A stretch of 64,000 nucleotides of DNA. Source: Paracidovorax citrulli. GTDB lineage: Bacteria; Pseudomonadota; Gammaproteobacteria; Burkholderiales; Burkholderiaceae_C. The stretch lies in assembly GCF_900100305.1 (NCBI RefSeq), contig NZ_FNEY01000007.1, positions 103,665 through 167,664 of the forward strand, in the 5' to 3' direction. A program made the position numbers and the translations under genes. The notes under the pieces were generated by a model. The model ran no database searches and was not told the DNA's origin. It worked only from the letters and a program-made list of their open reading frames with translations. Numbering within the stretch: position 1 is the stretch's first letter; each line of letters begins with the position of its first letter. Shown here one piece after another: positions 9,268 to 18,907 of the stretch.

Positions 9268-11118
9268 ATGCACTCCAATCCCACGGCCCCCGCCGGGCTG
9301 CCGCCCGCCGACCCGACGCAGCCTCGCTCCCCCACCGGACCGGCGGCCCCGGCCTCGCCCGCCATGGCCGCCTTCGCCGCCGCCGGCCTGCTGGCCGCAT
9401 GCGGCGGGGGCAGCGGGGGCGAGCCGGCGTCCCCCGCCGGTGCCAGCGGCACCGCTGCAGGCACGGGGGGCGGAACGGCGGCCACGGCGCCCGCCACGGA
9501 AACGGATGCCGTGCGCTTCCTGCTCCAGGCCCAGTTCTCCGCCACCGACGAGGACATCGCCGCCGTGCGCGCCAAAGGCTACGCCGCCTGGCTGGCCGAA
9601 CAGTTCGCGCAGCCCATCGGCACGACGGGCACCGACTGGCTGGCGCAGCGCGGCTATGGCGTGGCGAACGCGGACACGCGCTACCACAACACGTCCTACC
9701 CCGCCGATTACATGCTGTGGAGCCAGCTCTTCACCGAGCGCGATGCCGTGCGCAAGCGCGTGGCGCTGGCGCTCTCGGAGATCATGGTCGTCTCCACCAA
9801 TGGACTGAACCAGCCGTGGCCCGCGTTCCTCGCCGCCGGCTACTGGGACGTGCTCAACCAGCATGCGCTCGGCAATTTCCGCGCGCTGCTGGAGGCCGTG
9901 ACGCTCAACCCCGCCATGGGCGTGTACCTCAACGCCCTGGGCAGCCAGAAGGAGGATGCGCGCACCGGCCGCCAGCCCGACGAGAACTATGCCCGCGAGG
10001 TGATGCAGCTCTTCACACTGGGCCTGTACCGGCTGAACGCCGACGGCACCGAGCAGCGCGACGCGAGCGGCAACCGCATCGAGACCTACGGCCCCTCCGA
10101 CGTGAGCAACCTCGCGCGGGTGTTCACCGGCTACGACTACGACCGCAGCCAGAACCAGTCGTTCACCGTGGGCACCAGCACCGTGCCGGGGCCCCAGCAG
10201 GCGGGGCGGCCGATGGTGCTGGTCGCCAGCCGGCACTCGGCGCTGGCCGCGACGTTCCTGGGTACGACCATCGGAGCGGGCACCCCGGGCGATGCGGCCC
10301 TGAAGACCGCGCTGGATACGCTTTTCAACCACCCCAACGTCGCCCCGTTCATCGGCCGGCAGCTCATCCAGCGGCTGGTGACGAGCAACCCCAGCCCCGC
10401 CTACGTGGCGCGGGTGGCGGCCGCCTTCTCGGACAACGGCAGCGGGGTGCGCGGCGACCTGCGCGCCGTGGTGGCAGCGATCCTGCTCGACAGCGAGGCC
10501 CGGGATGCCGCAGGCCTGTCCAGCCCCTCCTTCGGCCGACTGCGCGAGCCCATGGTGCGCTTCGTCCAGTGGGGCCGCACCTTCGGCCTGCGGTCGGCCC
10601 GCGGCAGCTGGAAGCTCGGCGACCTGAGCGACCCGGCCTCCCGGCTGGGGCAGAGCCCGCTGCGCTCGCCTTCGGTGTTCAATTTCTTCCGCCCCGGCTA
10701 CGTGCCGCCCTCCACGGCCATCGCGTCCGCCGGGCAGGTGGCGCCGGAGTTCCAGATCGTCACCGAGTCCAGCGTGGGCGGCTACCTGAACTTCATGCAG
10801 AACGCGATCCGCAACGGCCTGTTCGTGAACGCTCCCGACCTGCCGCAGAACAACGCGAGCAACGGCAACAACGGCTTCGACATCACCTGCGACTATGCCG
10901 CCCTGCTCCCGCTGGTGACCGATCCGGCCGCACTGGTGCGCAAGGCGGCGCTGCTGCTGTCGGGGGGCCAGATCTCCGATGCCACGCAGGCGCGCATCGC
11001 CAATGCGCTGGCAGCCACGCCGGTCACGGCCTCGAGCAGCGCGGCGGCCAAGCTCAACCGCGTGGCCGCAGCCGTCTTCCTGGTCATGGCCTGCCCGGCC
11101 TATCTCGTGCAGAAGTGA
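9268..11118 (+). CDS. DUF1800-family exported protein (putative lipoprotein)
   Basis: About 616 residues. A hydrophobic stretch ends in LLAACGGG, a lipobox-like sequence near residue 47, but it follows an unusually long Pro/Ala-rich leader of about 32 residues, so export type is uncertain. The rest matches DUF1800: repeated NYAREVMQLFTLGLY, FTGYDYD and RLREPMVRFVQW segments and the late YLNFMQNAIRNGL. DUF1800 genes are almost always followed by DUF1501 genes, as here. Their role is unknown; an envelope or secreted function is inferred. The ATG at 9268 follows CACGGAAG. Confidence 0.85.
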   Translation: MHSNPTAPAGLPPADPTQPRSPTGPAAPASPAMAAFAAAGLLAACGGGSGGEPASPAGASGTAAGTGGGTAATAPATETDAVRFLLQAQFSATDEDIAAVRAKGYAAWLAEQFAQPIGTTGTDWLAQRGYGVANADTRYHNTSYPADYMLWSQLFTERDAVRKRVALALSEIMVVSTNGLNQPWPAFLAAGYWDVLNQHALGNFRALLEAVTLNPAMGVYLNALGSQKEDARTGRQPDENYAREVMQLFTLGLYRLNADGTEQRDASGNRIETYGPSDVSNLARVFTGYDYDRSQNQSFTVGTSTVPGPQQAGRPMVLVASRHSALAATFLGTTIGAGTPGDAALKTALDTLFNHPNVAPFIGRQLIQRLVTSNPSPAYVARVAAAFSDNGSGVRGDLRAVVAAILLDSEARDAAGLSSPSFGRLREPMVRFVQWGRTFGLRSARGSWKLGDLSDPASRLGQSPLRSPSVFNFFRPGYVPPSTAIASAGQVAPEFQIVTESSVGGYLNFMQNAIRNGLFVNAPDLPQNNASNGNNGFDITCDYAALLPLVTDPAALVRKAALLLSGGQISDATQARIANALAATPVTASSSAAAKLNRVAAAVFLVMACPAYLVQK

Positions 11119-11153
11119 ACGGCCCGCGCCGTCCCCCCACCGGAGCCCATTCC

Positions 11154-12599
11154 ATGCCGTTCATCGATCCCGCACGACACACGCGCCGCGCCTTCCTGCG
11201 CCGCTCGGCCCAGCTCGCCGCCACCGGCGCCGCGCTGCCCATGGCGCTCAACCTCGCCGCGATGGGCGAGGCCGCCGCCTTCGACGCGCAGGACTACAAG
11301 GCGCTGGTCTGCGTCTTCCTGTCCGGTGGCTGCGACTACGCCAACACCGTCGTGCCGTACGACGGCACCCGCTACGCGCAGTACGCCGCCATCCGCGGCG
11401 GCGGCTCCGACGGCACGGCCGGCGGCATCGCGCTCGGGCGCGCGGCGCTGGGCGCCACGCTGCTGCAGCCGGCCACGCCGCTGGCAGGAGGCCTGCAGTA
11501 CGCACTGCATCCGGCCATGACCGGCATGGCGGGCCTTTTCAACGCCGGCCACGCGGCCGTGCAGCTCAACGTAGGCCCGCTGCTGGTGCCGCTCACGCGC
11601 GCGCAGTACGCGAGCGGCGACCGGCGCAACTATCCGCTGCCGCCCAAGCTCTTCTCGCACAACGACCAGCAATCGGTATGGCAGTCGCAGGGTGCCGAAG
11701 GCTCCACCGTGGGCTGGGGCGGGAACCTGGGCGACCTCGCGCTGTCATCCAACGCCACCTCGCTCTTCACCTGCATCTCGGCCAGCGGCAACGCCGTGTT
11801 CCTTTCGGGCGACCAGGCGCTGCAATACCAGATCAGCCCCAGCGGCGCCGTGCCCATCAACGGCGTGAAGAACAATGTCTATGGCTCCAGCGCGGTGCGC
11901 AGCGTGCTCGGCGAACTGGTGCAGGCCGCAAGCAGCCACGTGCTGGAGGCGGAATACGCGCGCGTCACGCAGCGCTCCATCGGCGCGGAAGGGCAGATTT
12001 CCGCGGCCCTGGCCGGCACGAGCCTGTCCACCGCCTTTCCCACGAACAACGCCCTCGCCGACCAGCTCAAGGTGGTGGCGCGGCTGATCGCGGCACGCGG
12101 CGCGCTCGGCACGAAGCGCCAGGTGTTCTTCGTCTCGCTGGGCGGCTTCGACCTGCACGACAACCTCATCGCCACCCAGCCCGTGCTGCTGGACAAGGTG
12201 AGCAGCGCCATGACCGCCTTCTACAACGCCACCGCGGAACTGGGCGTGGCCGACAAGGTCACGGCCTTCACCGCGTCGGACTTCGGCCGCACCCTCACTT
12301 CGAACGGCGACGGCTCCGACCACGGCTGGGGCAGCCACCACTTCGTCGTGGGCGGCGCGGTGCGCGGCGCGGCCTTCTACGGCACGCCCCCGCCCATCAG
12401 CGTGGGCAACGGCAGCGGCAGCGAGGACCAGTGGCACGTGGGCCAGGGGCGCCTGCTGCCCAGCACCGCCGTGGACCAGTACGCCGCCACCCTCGCGCGC
12501 TGGTTCGGCGTGGCGAACACGGAACTGGCGGGCGTGCTGCCGCGCATCGGGAATTTCGGGGGGTCGGCGTATCCGGTGAACCTGGGGTTCATGGGGTAA
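11154..12599 (+). CDS. DUF1501-family protein with Tat signal
   Basis: About 481 residues. The N-terminus has a twin-arginine signal (TRRAFLRRSAQLAATGAALP), so a folded, possibly metal-bound protein is exported to the periplasm. The following CVFLSGGCDYANTVVPY and FVSLGGFDLHDN segments are typical of DUF1501, which has an alkaline-phosphatase/sulfatase-like fold. It lies 35 bases downstream of the DUF1800 gene and is presumably co-transcribed. The enzymatic activity is unknown. The gene is GC-rich like its upstream partner; composition drops sharply just after it. Confidence 0.87.
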   Translation: MPFIDPARHTRRAFLRRSAQLAATGAALPMALNLAAMGEAAAFDAQDYKALVCVFLSGGCDYANTVVPYDGTRYAQYAAIRGGGSDGTAGGIALGRAALGATLLQPATPLAGGLQYALHPAMTGMAGLFNAGHAAVQLNVGPLLVPLTRAQYASGDRRNYPLPPKLFSHNDQQSVWQSQGAEGSTVGWGGNLGDLALSSNATSLFTCISASGNAVFLSGDQALQYQISPSGAVPINGVKNNVYGSSAVRSVLGELVQAASSHVLEAEYARVTQRSIGAEGQISAALAGTSLSTAFPTNNALADQLKVVARLIAARGALGTKRQVFFVSLGGFDLHDNLIATQPVLLDKVSSAMTAFYNATAELGVADKVTAFTASDFGRTLTSNGDGSDHGWGSHHFVVGGAVRGAAFYGTPPPISVGNGSGSEDQWHVGQGRLLPSTAVDQYAATLARWFGVANTELAGVLPRIGNFGGSAYPVNLGFMG

Positions 12600-12633
12600 G
12601 CCGCACTGCAACACGGCAGCAGCGCACGAATCA

Positions 12634-13035
12634 TCACGGCTTGGGACAACTGACCAACGGCGACGCTGGCGTGCATTCCGGGGGGACTTTTTCAAAAACG
12701 ACGTCTCTGCCGACACGAACTTCATTCTGGTCCACAGAAGAATTCAAGTACCACGTGATTTCTCCGTTCAGCCAGAGATCGACGACCTCGCTTTCCCCAA
12801 GCAGCGTTTTGGGCTCGATCTTGTACAAGCGCACGATATAAGGCATCTTGAAAGTGGGGTGGGCGATTTTTTGCAGAAGAGATGCCTTGTGAAACTCCAA
12901 ACGATAAACCCGATGTGGACTGTTTTCACTGTCGAAAAATGTGGGGGTAGCAGCGCACCAGATCATGATCACGAGTGCATTCACAGCCAAGCACCAAACA
13001 ATACACGGAATCTTCTTGAGTTGGGAAAAATTCAT
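12634..13035 (-). CDS. Hypothetical protein with N-terminal membrane anchor, partner of the DUF6402-like gene
   Basis: A 133-residue protein I do not recognise by family name. Residues about 8-30 (KKIPCIVWCLAVNALVIMIW) form a hydrophobic anchor or signal; the remainder is mixed and probably periplasmic. Its ATG overlaps the stop of the upstream gene (TAATG), with GGAG provided by the upstream gene's end, so the pair is translationally coupled. G+C is clearly lower than in the surroundings, suggesting horizontal gain. The start of a second copy (LKNVPCIVWCLA) appears in the remnant at 50,890-51,102, so this two-gene unit existed at least twice in the genome. Confidence 0.7.
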   Translation of the reverse strand: MNFSQLKKIPCIVWCLAVNALVIMIWCAATPTFFDSENSPHRVYRLEFHKASLLQKIAHPTFKMPYIVRLYKIEPKTLLGESEVVDLWLNGEITWYLNSSVDQNEVRVGRDVVFEKVPPECTPASPLVSCPKP

Positions 13036-13916
13036 TACCACTCCAATTTGACGGGAAAAGGCAGGCTTGTCCGATGCACATCGGAAAGCACAAGGAAATC
13101 ACCGCCGCGACCATGCAATGCACGCCATTTTCGGAAGTCGTTGTTTTGCACAAAATAGGTGCGACCAGGCGCCTTGCTTTGAGTTTCTTCTATTTCTTCC
13201 TGAGAAACAGCTATCGATGCACTTACATCGAAGCGATGGACGCCTTGATGCCCCCAAAATCCCAACGGCTGCGAAAGAAAATTATTTTCTCGATCATTGA
13301 AATCATAAGATTCACGCAAGTAAAATCCCAGCTCGTCAATATCAATAGCTAACTGGCCTGTACCTTTTCTGGTGACTATTCCTGATACGGCTACTTTGAG
13401 TGTTGCCTCTCCCATGGCGCCATAGAAATCATCCAGGGGGTCAGCAAGGCTGCCTAGACCAATAAAGTTCACTTGACAGGATTCATCCAGAATTTTTGCC
13501 GGTAACGCAAGATTACCAAACCTCCAACGCGGTTCGGTTTGGATATCGCTTTGCTTTTTCAAATGGAGTCGCAGCTGCGCCTTGCCCGCGGGACTTGCCC
13601 ATTGCGCCTGCAGTTGTGTCATGGCGGTACGCACTCTGGCAAAGCCAAGCGCCCATGCCATGGTCACGGTGCTTTCGTCCAAGTAAGCCGGGATCAGACG
13701 GCTCAACCGATAGTTGTCGCGCCCTTGCTTCATAAGATCAGGCATCTCGAACGCCGCCCCCCGAAACCACCGCTCCATCAACGCCGCAGCCACCGGCCAC
13801 CCCAAGCGCGAACGCATCACACCCGGAATGTCATCCAGTTGGAAAATCCGCACCTTGGGCGGCAGTTTTTTCTCCAGTTGCGCACAGTTGCCCCTGGTCA
13901 ACATGGACCACTCCAC
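13035..13916 (-). CDS. DUF6402-like accessory protein
   Basis: A 293-residue soluble protein. It contains PGVMRSRLGWPVAAALMERW, a central IDELGFYLRESYDFND segment and QPLGFWGHQGVHRF near the C-terminus. From memory this resembles proteins called DUF6402, which occur in proteobacterial accessory loci and sometimes near type VI secretion genes; I could not check that. The start is GTG at 13,916, eight bases after GGAGG; an ATG at 13,904 is the alternative. G+C is low for the window. It is first in a two-gene unit with the 133-residue membrane-anchored protein. Function unknown; toxin, effector or adaptor roles are only guesses. Confidence 0.65.
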   Translation of the reverse strand: MEWSMLTRGNCAQLEKKLPPKVRIFQLDDIPGVMRSRLGWPVAAALMERWFRGAAFEMPDLMKQGRDNYRLSRLIPAYLDESTVTMAWALGFARVRTAMTQLQAQWASPAGKAQLRLHLKKQSDIQTEPRWRFGNLALPAKILDESCQVNFIGLGSLADPLDDFYGAMGEATLKVAVSGIVTRKGTGQLAIDIDELGFYLRESYDFNDRENNFLSQPLGFWGHQGVHRFDVSASIAVSQEEIEETQSKAPGRTYFVQNNDFRKWRALHGRGGDFLVLSDVHRTSLPFPVKLEW

Positions 13917-14046
13917 TCATGGAACCTCCCCTAACCGCCGGTTGTTTTAGCGGCGCGATTCTATGGAAGAGCTGGTAAGTTCAACCACCGGGGTTCGCCT
14001 CGTTACATTTGTAGCGACCGAACCATTCCGTGAAAAGAAGGCAGCG

Positions 14047-17000
14047 TTACAAATACCGCGCCAAATACCGCCCCGTATGGCTCGCCGGATTCGCCGCCAC
14101 CTCCTCGGGCGTGCCCTCGGCCACCACGGTACCGCCGCCCGCCCCGCCTTCGGGACCCATGTCGATGATCCAGTCGGCCGTCTTGATGACGTCCAGGTTG
14201 TGCTCGATCACCACGATGGTGTTGCCCGCGTCGCGCAGCTGGTGCAGCACCTTCAGCAGCAGGTCGATGTCCGCGAAGTGCAGGCCCGTGGTGGGCTCGT
14301 CCAGGATGTAGAGCGTGCGGCCCGTGTCGCGCTTGGACAGCTCCTGGGCCAGCTTCACGCGCTGGGCCTCGCCGCCCGAGAGGGTCGTGGCGGCCTGGCC
14401 CAGGCGGATGTATGACAGGCCCACGTCGAGCAGTGTCTGCAGCTTGCGGGCGATCGCCGGCACGTCCTGGAAGAAGGCGTGGGCATCCTCCACCGTCAGT
14501 TCCAGGATCTGCGCGATGTTCCGGCCCTTCCACTGCACTTCGAGCGTTTCGCGGTTGTAGCGCTGCCCATGGCAGACGTCGCAGGGCACGTACACGTCGG
14601 GCAGGAAGTGCATCTCCACCTTCACGACGCCGTCGCCCTGGCAGGCCTCGCAGCGCCCGCCGGCCACGTTGAAGCTGAAGCGCCCGGGACCGTAGCCGCG
14701 CTCGCGGGCGGTATGGGTCTCGGCCATCAGTTCGCGGATCGGCGTGAACAGCCCCGTGTAGGTGGCCGGATTGCTGCGCGGCGTGCGGCCGATGGGCGAC
14801 TGATCGACGTTGATGACCTTGTCGAAGTATTCGATGCCCTCGATCGCTTCGTGCGGCGCCGGCTCGTCGTGGGACCGGTAGAGCTGGCGCGCCACGGCGG
14901 CGTAGAGCGTGTCGTTGACCAGCGTGCTCTTGCCCGAACCCGAGACGCCCGTCACGCAGGTGAGCAGGCCCACGGGGAACTCCACGCTCACGTTCTTCAG
15001 GCTGTGGCCCGTGGCGCCCACCACGCGCAGCGCCTGCAGGCGCCCCTGCTTCGCGCGGTGCTCGGCCATGCGCTCGGCGCGGCGGCGGCTCGCGTCGGTT
15101 TCGGGGAAGCGCGATTTGCCCTTCCTGGCGGGCTCGGGCTCCGCCGCCTCCAGCACCGGCAGCCAGGGCGTGCGGCGTGCGGGCACGGGGATGCGGCGCG
15201 CGCCCGATAGGTACTGGCCGGTGAGCGAATCCGGGTGGGCGCTCAGCTCGTCGCTCGTGCCCTGGGCCATCACGCGGCCGCCGTGCACGCCCGCGCCCGG
15301 GCCCATGTCCACGCAGTGGTCGGCGGCGCGGATCATGTCCTCGTCGTGCTCCACCACGATCACGCTGTTGCCGATGTCGCGCAGGTGCTGCAGCGTGGCG
15401 ATCAGCCGGTCGTTGTCGCGCTGGTGCAGGCCGATGCTGGGCTCGTCGAGCACGTACATCACGCCCGTCAGGCCCGAGCCGATCTGGCTGGCCAGGCGGA
15501 TGCGCTGCGCCTCGCCGCCCGAGAGCGTCTCGGCGCTGCGGTCCAGGCTCAGGTAGTTCAGGCCCACGTCGTTCAGGAAGGTGAGGCGCGTGGCGATCTC
15601 GCGCACCACCTTGCCGGCGATCTCGGCCTTGGCGCCGCTCAGCTGCAGCGCCTCGAACCAGGTCCGGGCCTCGGCAAGCGTGGCGCGGCTCACCTCGTAG
15701 ATGGCGCGGGACTGCTCGCCCTCGCCCACGCGCACGTGGCGCGCCTCCAGCCGCAGGCGCGTGCCGTGGCAGTCGGGGCAGGGCTGGGTGCTCCGCAGGC
15801 GGGCGAGGTCTTCGCGCACGACGGTGGAATCGGTCTCGCGGTAGCGCCGCGCCATGTTCGGCAGAATGCCCTCGAACGGGTGCTTCCTGACGATGGCCTT
15901 GCCCTTGTTGGCACCGCTGTCCAGGATGTAGCTGAAGGCGATCTCTTCCTCGCCGGAGCCGTACAGCACGGCGCTGCGCACGCGTTCGGGCAGCGACTCG
16001 AACGGCGCCTCGACATCGAAGCCATAGTGCCGGGCCAGGCTCTCCAGCATGGCGAAGTAATAGCCGTTGCGCCGGTCCCAGCCCTTGATGGCGCCGCTGG
16101 CCAGGCTCAGGGACGGAAAGGCCACGACCCGCGCAGGATCGAACACCTCCTGCTGGCCCAGGCCGTCGCAGGTGGGGCAGGCACCGATCGGCGAATTGAA
16201 CGAGAACAGGCGCGGCTCCAGCTCGGGCAGCGAGAAGCCGCAGACGGGGCAGGCGAACTTGCTGGAAAAGAGGTGCTCCCGCTCCGAATCCATCTCCAGC
16301 GCCAGTACGCGGCCGTTGCCGTCGGCGCCGGCTGCCTCCTGGCCCACGCGCAGCGCGGCCTCGAAGCTCTCGGCCAGGCGCTGCCGGAATCCACCGCTCG
16401 CCGCCGGCTCGGAGTCCGCGCGCACCTTCAGCCGGTCGATCACCACGTCGATGTCGTGCTTCTCGGTTTTCTTCAGCTGGGGGAGGTTCTCCACCTCGTG
16501 GATCGCTCCATCCACCCGGAAACGCACGTAGCCCAGCGCCTGCATCTGCGCGAACAGGTCGGTGAACTCGCCCTTGCGGCCACGCGCCACCGGGGCCAGC
16601 ACCATGAGACGCGTGTCTTCGGGCAGCGCCAGCACGGTATCCACCATCTGGCTCACCGTCTGCGCGGCCAGCGGCAGGCCGTGCTCGGGGCAGTAGGGCG
16701 TGCCGGCGCGGGCGTAGAGCAGGCGCAGGTAGTCGTGGATCTCGGTCACCGTGCCCACGGTGGAGCGCGGGTTGTGGCTGGTGGCCTTCTGCTCGATGGA
16801 AATCGCGGGCGACAGGCCCTCGATCAGGTCCACGTCCGGCTTGTCCAGCCGGCCCAGGAACTGCCGCGCATAGGCCGAGAGGCTCTCCACGTAGCGTCGC
16901 TGGCCCTCCGCATAGAGCGTGTCGAACGCGAGGCTCGACTTGCCCGAGCCCGACAGCCCGGTGATGACCACCAGCTGGTTGCGCGGCAGGTCCAGGTCGA

Positions 17001-17118
17001 TGTTCTTGAGGTTGTGCGTGCGCGCGCCGCGGATGCTGATGCGCTGCTCGCGCAGGGCGCGGGCCAGGTAGGCCCCTTCGCCAGGGCGCGGATCATCGGA
17101 GGCGGTGGGCTCAGTCAC
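14047..17118 (-). CDS. uvrA: UvrABC excinuclease subunit A
   Basis: UvrA is the damage-recognising ATPase of nucleotide excision repair. The product is 1023 residues, slightly longer than the E. coli protein (about 940). It has two ABC modules: Walker [10 protein letters not shown] (about 54) and GVSGSGKST (about 724), and signatures [12 protein letters not shown] (about 533) and [12 protein letters not shown] (about 913). Zinc-finger cysteine pairs occur at CPVCG...CPTC (about 295-320) and CEACQG...CDVCHG (about 823). It is intact. It is divergent from cysC, with about 100 bases between. Confidence 0.98.
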   Translation of the reverse strand: MTEPTASDDPRPGEGAYLARALREQRISIRGARTHNLKNIDLDLPRNQLVVITGLSGSGKSSLAFDTLYAEGQRRYVESLSAYARQFLGRLDKPDVDLIEGLSPAISIEQKATSHNPRSTVGTVTEIHDYLRLLYARAGTPYCPEHGLPLAAQTVSQMVDTVLALPEDTRLMVLAPVARGRKGEFTDLFAQMQALGYVRFRVDGAIHEVENLPQLKKTEKHDIDVVIDRLKVRADSEPAASGGFRQRLAESFEAALRVGQEAAGADGNGRVLALEMDSEREHLFSSKFACPVCGFSLPELEPRLFSFNSPIGACPTCDGLGQQEVFDPARVVAFPSLSLASGAIKGWDRRNGYYFAMLESLARHYGFDVEAPFESLPERVRSAVLYGSGEEEIAFSYILDSGANKGKAIVRKHPFEGILPNMARRYRETDSTVVREDLARLRSTQPCPDCHGTRLRLEARHVRVGEGEQSRAIYEVSRATLAEARTWFEALQLSGAKAEIAGKVVREIATRLTFLNDVGLNYLSLDRSAETLSGGEAQRIRLASQIGSGLTGVMYVLDEPSIGLHQRDNDRLIATLQHLRDIGNSVIVVEHDEDMIRAADHCVDMGPGAGVHGGRVMAQGTSDELSAHPDSLTGQYLSGARRIPVPARRTPWLPVLEAAEPEPARKGKSRFPETDASRRRAERMAEHRAKQGRLQALRVVGATGHSLKNVSVEFPVGLLTCVTGVSGSGKSTLVNDTLYAAVARQLYRSHDEPAPHEAIEGIEYFDKVINVDQSPIGRTPRSNPATYTGLFTPIRELMAETHTARERGYGPGRFSFNVAGGRCEACQGDGVVKVEMHFLPDVYVPCDVCHGQRYNRETLEVQWKGRNIAQILELTVEDAHAFFQDVPAIARKLQTLLDVGLSYIRLGQAATTLSGGEAQRVKLAQELSKRDTGRTLYILDEPTTGLHFADIDLLLKVLHQLRDAGNTIVVIEHNLDVIKTADWIIDMGPEGGAGGGTVVAEGTPEEVAANPASHTGRYLARYL

Positions 17119-17217
17119 TTAAAGGGCGTCGGCATGCGGGAAACCCACCATGATAGGTGAGGCCGGCCGGCGGTGCCCGTGCCCATAATCGAAGCCCGTT
17201 CCACCGGCGCCCGCGCC

Positions 17218-17808
17218 ATGATCTTCCCGCCGCCAGCCGCCTCCACCGCCATCACCCGCCAGGACCGCGAACGCCTGCAGGGCCACCCCGCCCGGGCCGT
17301 CTGGCTCACCGGGCTCTCGGGCGCGGGCAAGACCACCCTCGCGCACGCGCTGGAAACCTCGCTGCACCACGACGGCCTGCGCACTTTCGTGCTCGACGGT
17401 GACCGCCTGCGCGCCGGGCTCAGCAGCGACCTGGGCTTCACCGATGCGGACCGGGCCGAGAGCATCCGCCGGGCCGCGCATGTGGCGCGGCTGTTCGTGG
17501 ACGCGGGGATGGTCGCCATCGTCGCGCTGATCTCGCCGTTCCGGGCCGAGCGCGCCGCGGCGCAGGCGCTGTTCGCGCCCGGGGATTTCGTCGAGGTGTA
17601 CGTGAACGTGCCGCTGGCCGTGGCCGAGGAGCGCGATCCCAAGGGCCTGTACCGGCAGGCCCGCAGCGGCGCGCTGCCGCGCTTCACGGGGATCGACTCG
17701 CCCTACGAGCCGCCGGAGGCCCCCGCATTGGAGCTGCGCACCGACGCGCTTTCCGTGGCGCAGTGCGTGCAGCGCCTGCGCGCGCAACTGGGCCTGCCGT
17801 CGGCATAG
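17218..17808 (+). CDS. cysC: Adenylyl-sulfate (APS) kinase
   Basis: CysC phosphorylates adenosine 5'-phosphosulfate to PAPS in sulfate activation. About 196 residues with Walker A GLSGAGKTT, LDGDRLRAGL (DGD motif), ALISPFRAER and the FTGIDSPYEPP lid motif, all in the usual order. The ATG at 17,218 gives the standard length; a GTG at 17,173 would add 15 residues. No cysN/cysD is beside it, so the PAPS may serve sulfotransferases or a distant assimilation operon. It is followed on the same strand by the ubiquitin-like gene after about 170 bases. Confidence 0.93.
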   Translation: MIFPPPAASTAITRQDRERLQGHPARAVWLTGLSGAGKTTLAHALETSLHHDGLRTFVLDGDRLRAGLSSDLGFTDADRAESIRRAAHVARLFVDAGMVAIVALISPFRAERAAAQALFAPGDFVEVYVNVPLAVAEERDPKGLYRQARSGALPRFTGIDSPYEPPEAPALELRTDALSVAQCVQRLRAQLGLPSA

Positions 17809-17979
17809 GCGCCCGTTGCCCGCTCCAGCCCGACCGTGGGCAGCGGAAATTGCGCAGAGCGCACTTCACACGGCAGCGGTGTTCCGCCATGATGCGGGGA
17901 TGCGCTTTTGTATCCAAAAGTTACGCCCGTCGTTTCCGCCTTTTTGCCGCCGGCGTGCGCGGCCAGGTCCCGTTGCCCC

Positions 17980-18843
17980 ATGACTTCCGGTTTTTCCCAC
18001 CCCTTCCCGCTTCCCGCCCGTCTTTCCTTGCGCCGCGCCTTCGCGCAGCTGGCGCTGCTCTGCCTGCTCGCCTCCGGGGCGCAGGGCGCCTGGGCCATGC
18101 AGGTCTTCGTGAAGATGCTCTCGGGCGAAACCTTGACGCTGGATGTGGAGCCCAGCGACTCCATCGAGAACGTGAAGGCGAAGATCCAGGACCAGAAGGA
18201 CATTCCGCCCGAGCGGCAGCGCCTCATCTTCGCGGGCAAGCAGCTGGAGGACGGCCGCACGCTGTCCGACTACAACATCCAGAAGGACTCCACGCTGCAC
18301 CTCGTGCTGCGGCTGAGCCCGACCACGTTCTCGGCGGCGTCGGCCACCGGCACGGGCACCATCACGGCCACGCTGGCCGGCCCGGCCGTCGCGGGCGGCT
18401 GCCAGTTCGACACCACGCAGACCGCCTTCGAGATGCCCTCCGGCGGCCCGGCCGGCGCACAGTTTCCCCACGGCGTGTTCCGCTTCGTCGCCACGAGCTG
18501 CACCGGCAGCGTGACGGTGACGCTGCAATACCCCCAGGCCCTGCCCGACGGCACCCGCCTCATCAAGTTCGGCCCCTCCGGCCCCGGCGCGGACCGCTAC
18601 ACCTGGTTCGAGTGGACGGACGCGCAGATCGCGGACGACACGATCACCTTCACCATCACCGACAACGGCGCGGGCGACACCGACCCCACCGTGGGCGTGA
18701 TCGCCGATCCGGCCGGCCCGGCACTGCTGGCCCCCGCGCCGGCACCCGCCCAGGCCACGCCGGTGCCCACGCTCTCCCCCGCCGCGCTGGTGCTGCTGGC
18801 CTGCGCGGCGGGCGTGCTCGGCTGGCGACAGCGTCGCCGCTGA
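17980..18843 (+). CDS. Secreted ubiquitin-domain protein with choice-of-anchor-U-like domain and IPTL-CTERM-like tail
   Basis: A 287-residue protein. Residues 1-39 are a signal peptide ([17 protein letters not shown], ending GAWA), with cleavage predicted right before MQVFVKML. Residues 40-112 are a ubiquitin domain; by my hand count about 60 of 73 positions equal eukaryotic ubiquitin, including K6, K27, K29, K48, K63 and the L8-I44-H68-V70 patch. K11 and K33 are replaced, and the RGG end is replaced by SPT. Residues about 115-245 form a beta domain ([29 protein letters not shown]) like the choice-of-anchor-U domain of IPTL-CTERM proteins. Residues about 262-287 are VPTLSPAAL, a hydrophobic helix and RQRRR, an exosortase-type sorting tail. 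GC and codon use match the genome. No E1, E2 or deubiquitinase gene is adjacent. An upstream TTG at 17,908 is less likely. Confidence 0.93.
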   Translation: MTSGFSHPFPLPARLSLRRAFAQLALLCLLASGAQGAWAMQVFVKMLSGETLTLDVEPSDSIENVKAKIQDQKDIPPERQRLIFAGKQLEDGRTLSDYNIQKDSTLHLVLRLSPTTFSAASATGTGTITATLAGPAVAGGCQFDTTQTAFEMPSGGPAGAQFPHGVFRFVATSCTGSVTVTLQYPQALPDGTRLIKFGPSGPGADRYTWFEWTDAQIADDTITFTITDNGAGDTDPTVGVIADPAGPALLAPAPAPAQATPVPTLSPAALVLLACAAGVLGWRQRRR

Positions 18844-18907
18844 CGGCCGGCCGGCGCGGCAGGCGCGCGATGGGCGAGAATCGCCGTCTTTCCATCGCCT
18901 GCAACCG

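Noticed and set aside
17908..17979. Upstream TTG start for the ubiquitin-like protein
   Set aside because: It would put 24 unusual residues before a good signal peptide; the ATG at 17,980 fits better.
17830..17979. PIP box upstream of the ubiquitin-like gene
   Set aside because: No TTCG-N16-TTCG pair is present, so HrpX control is not supported.
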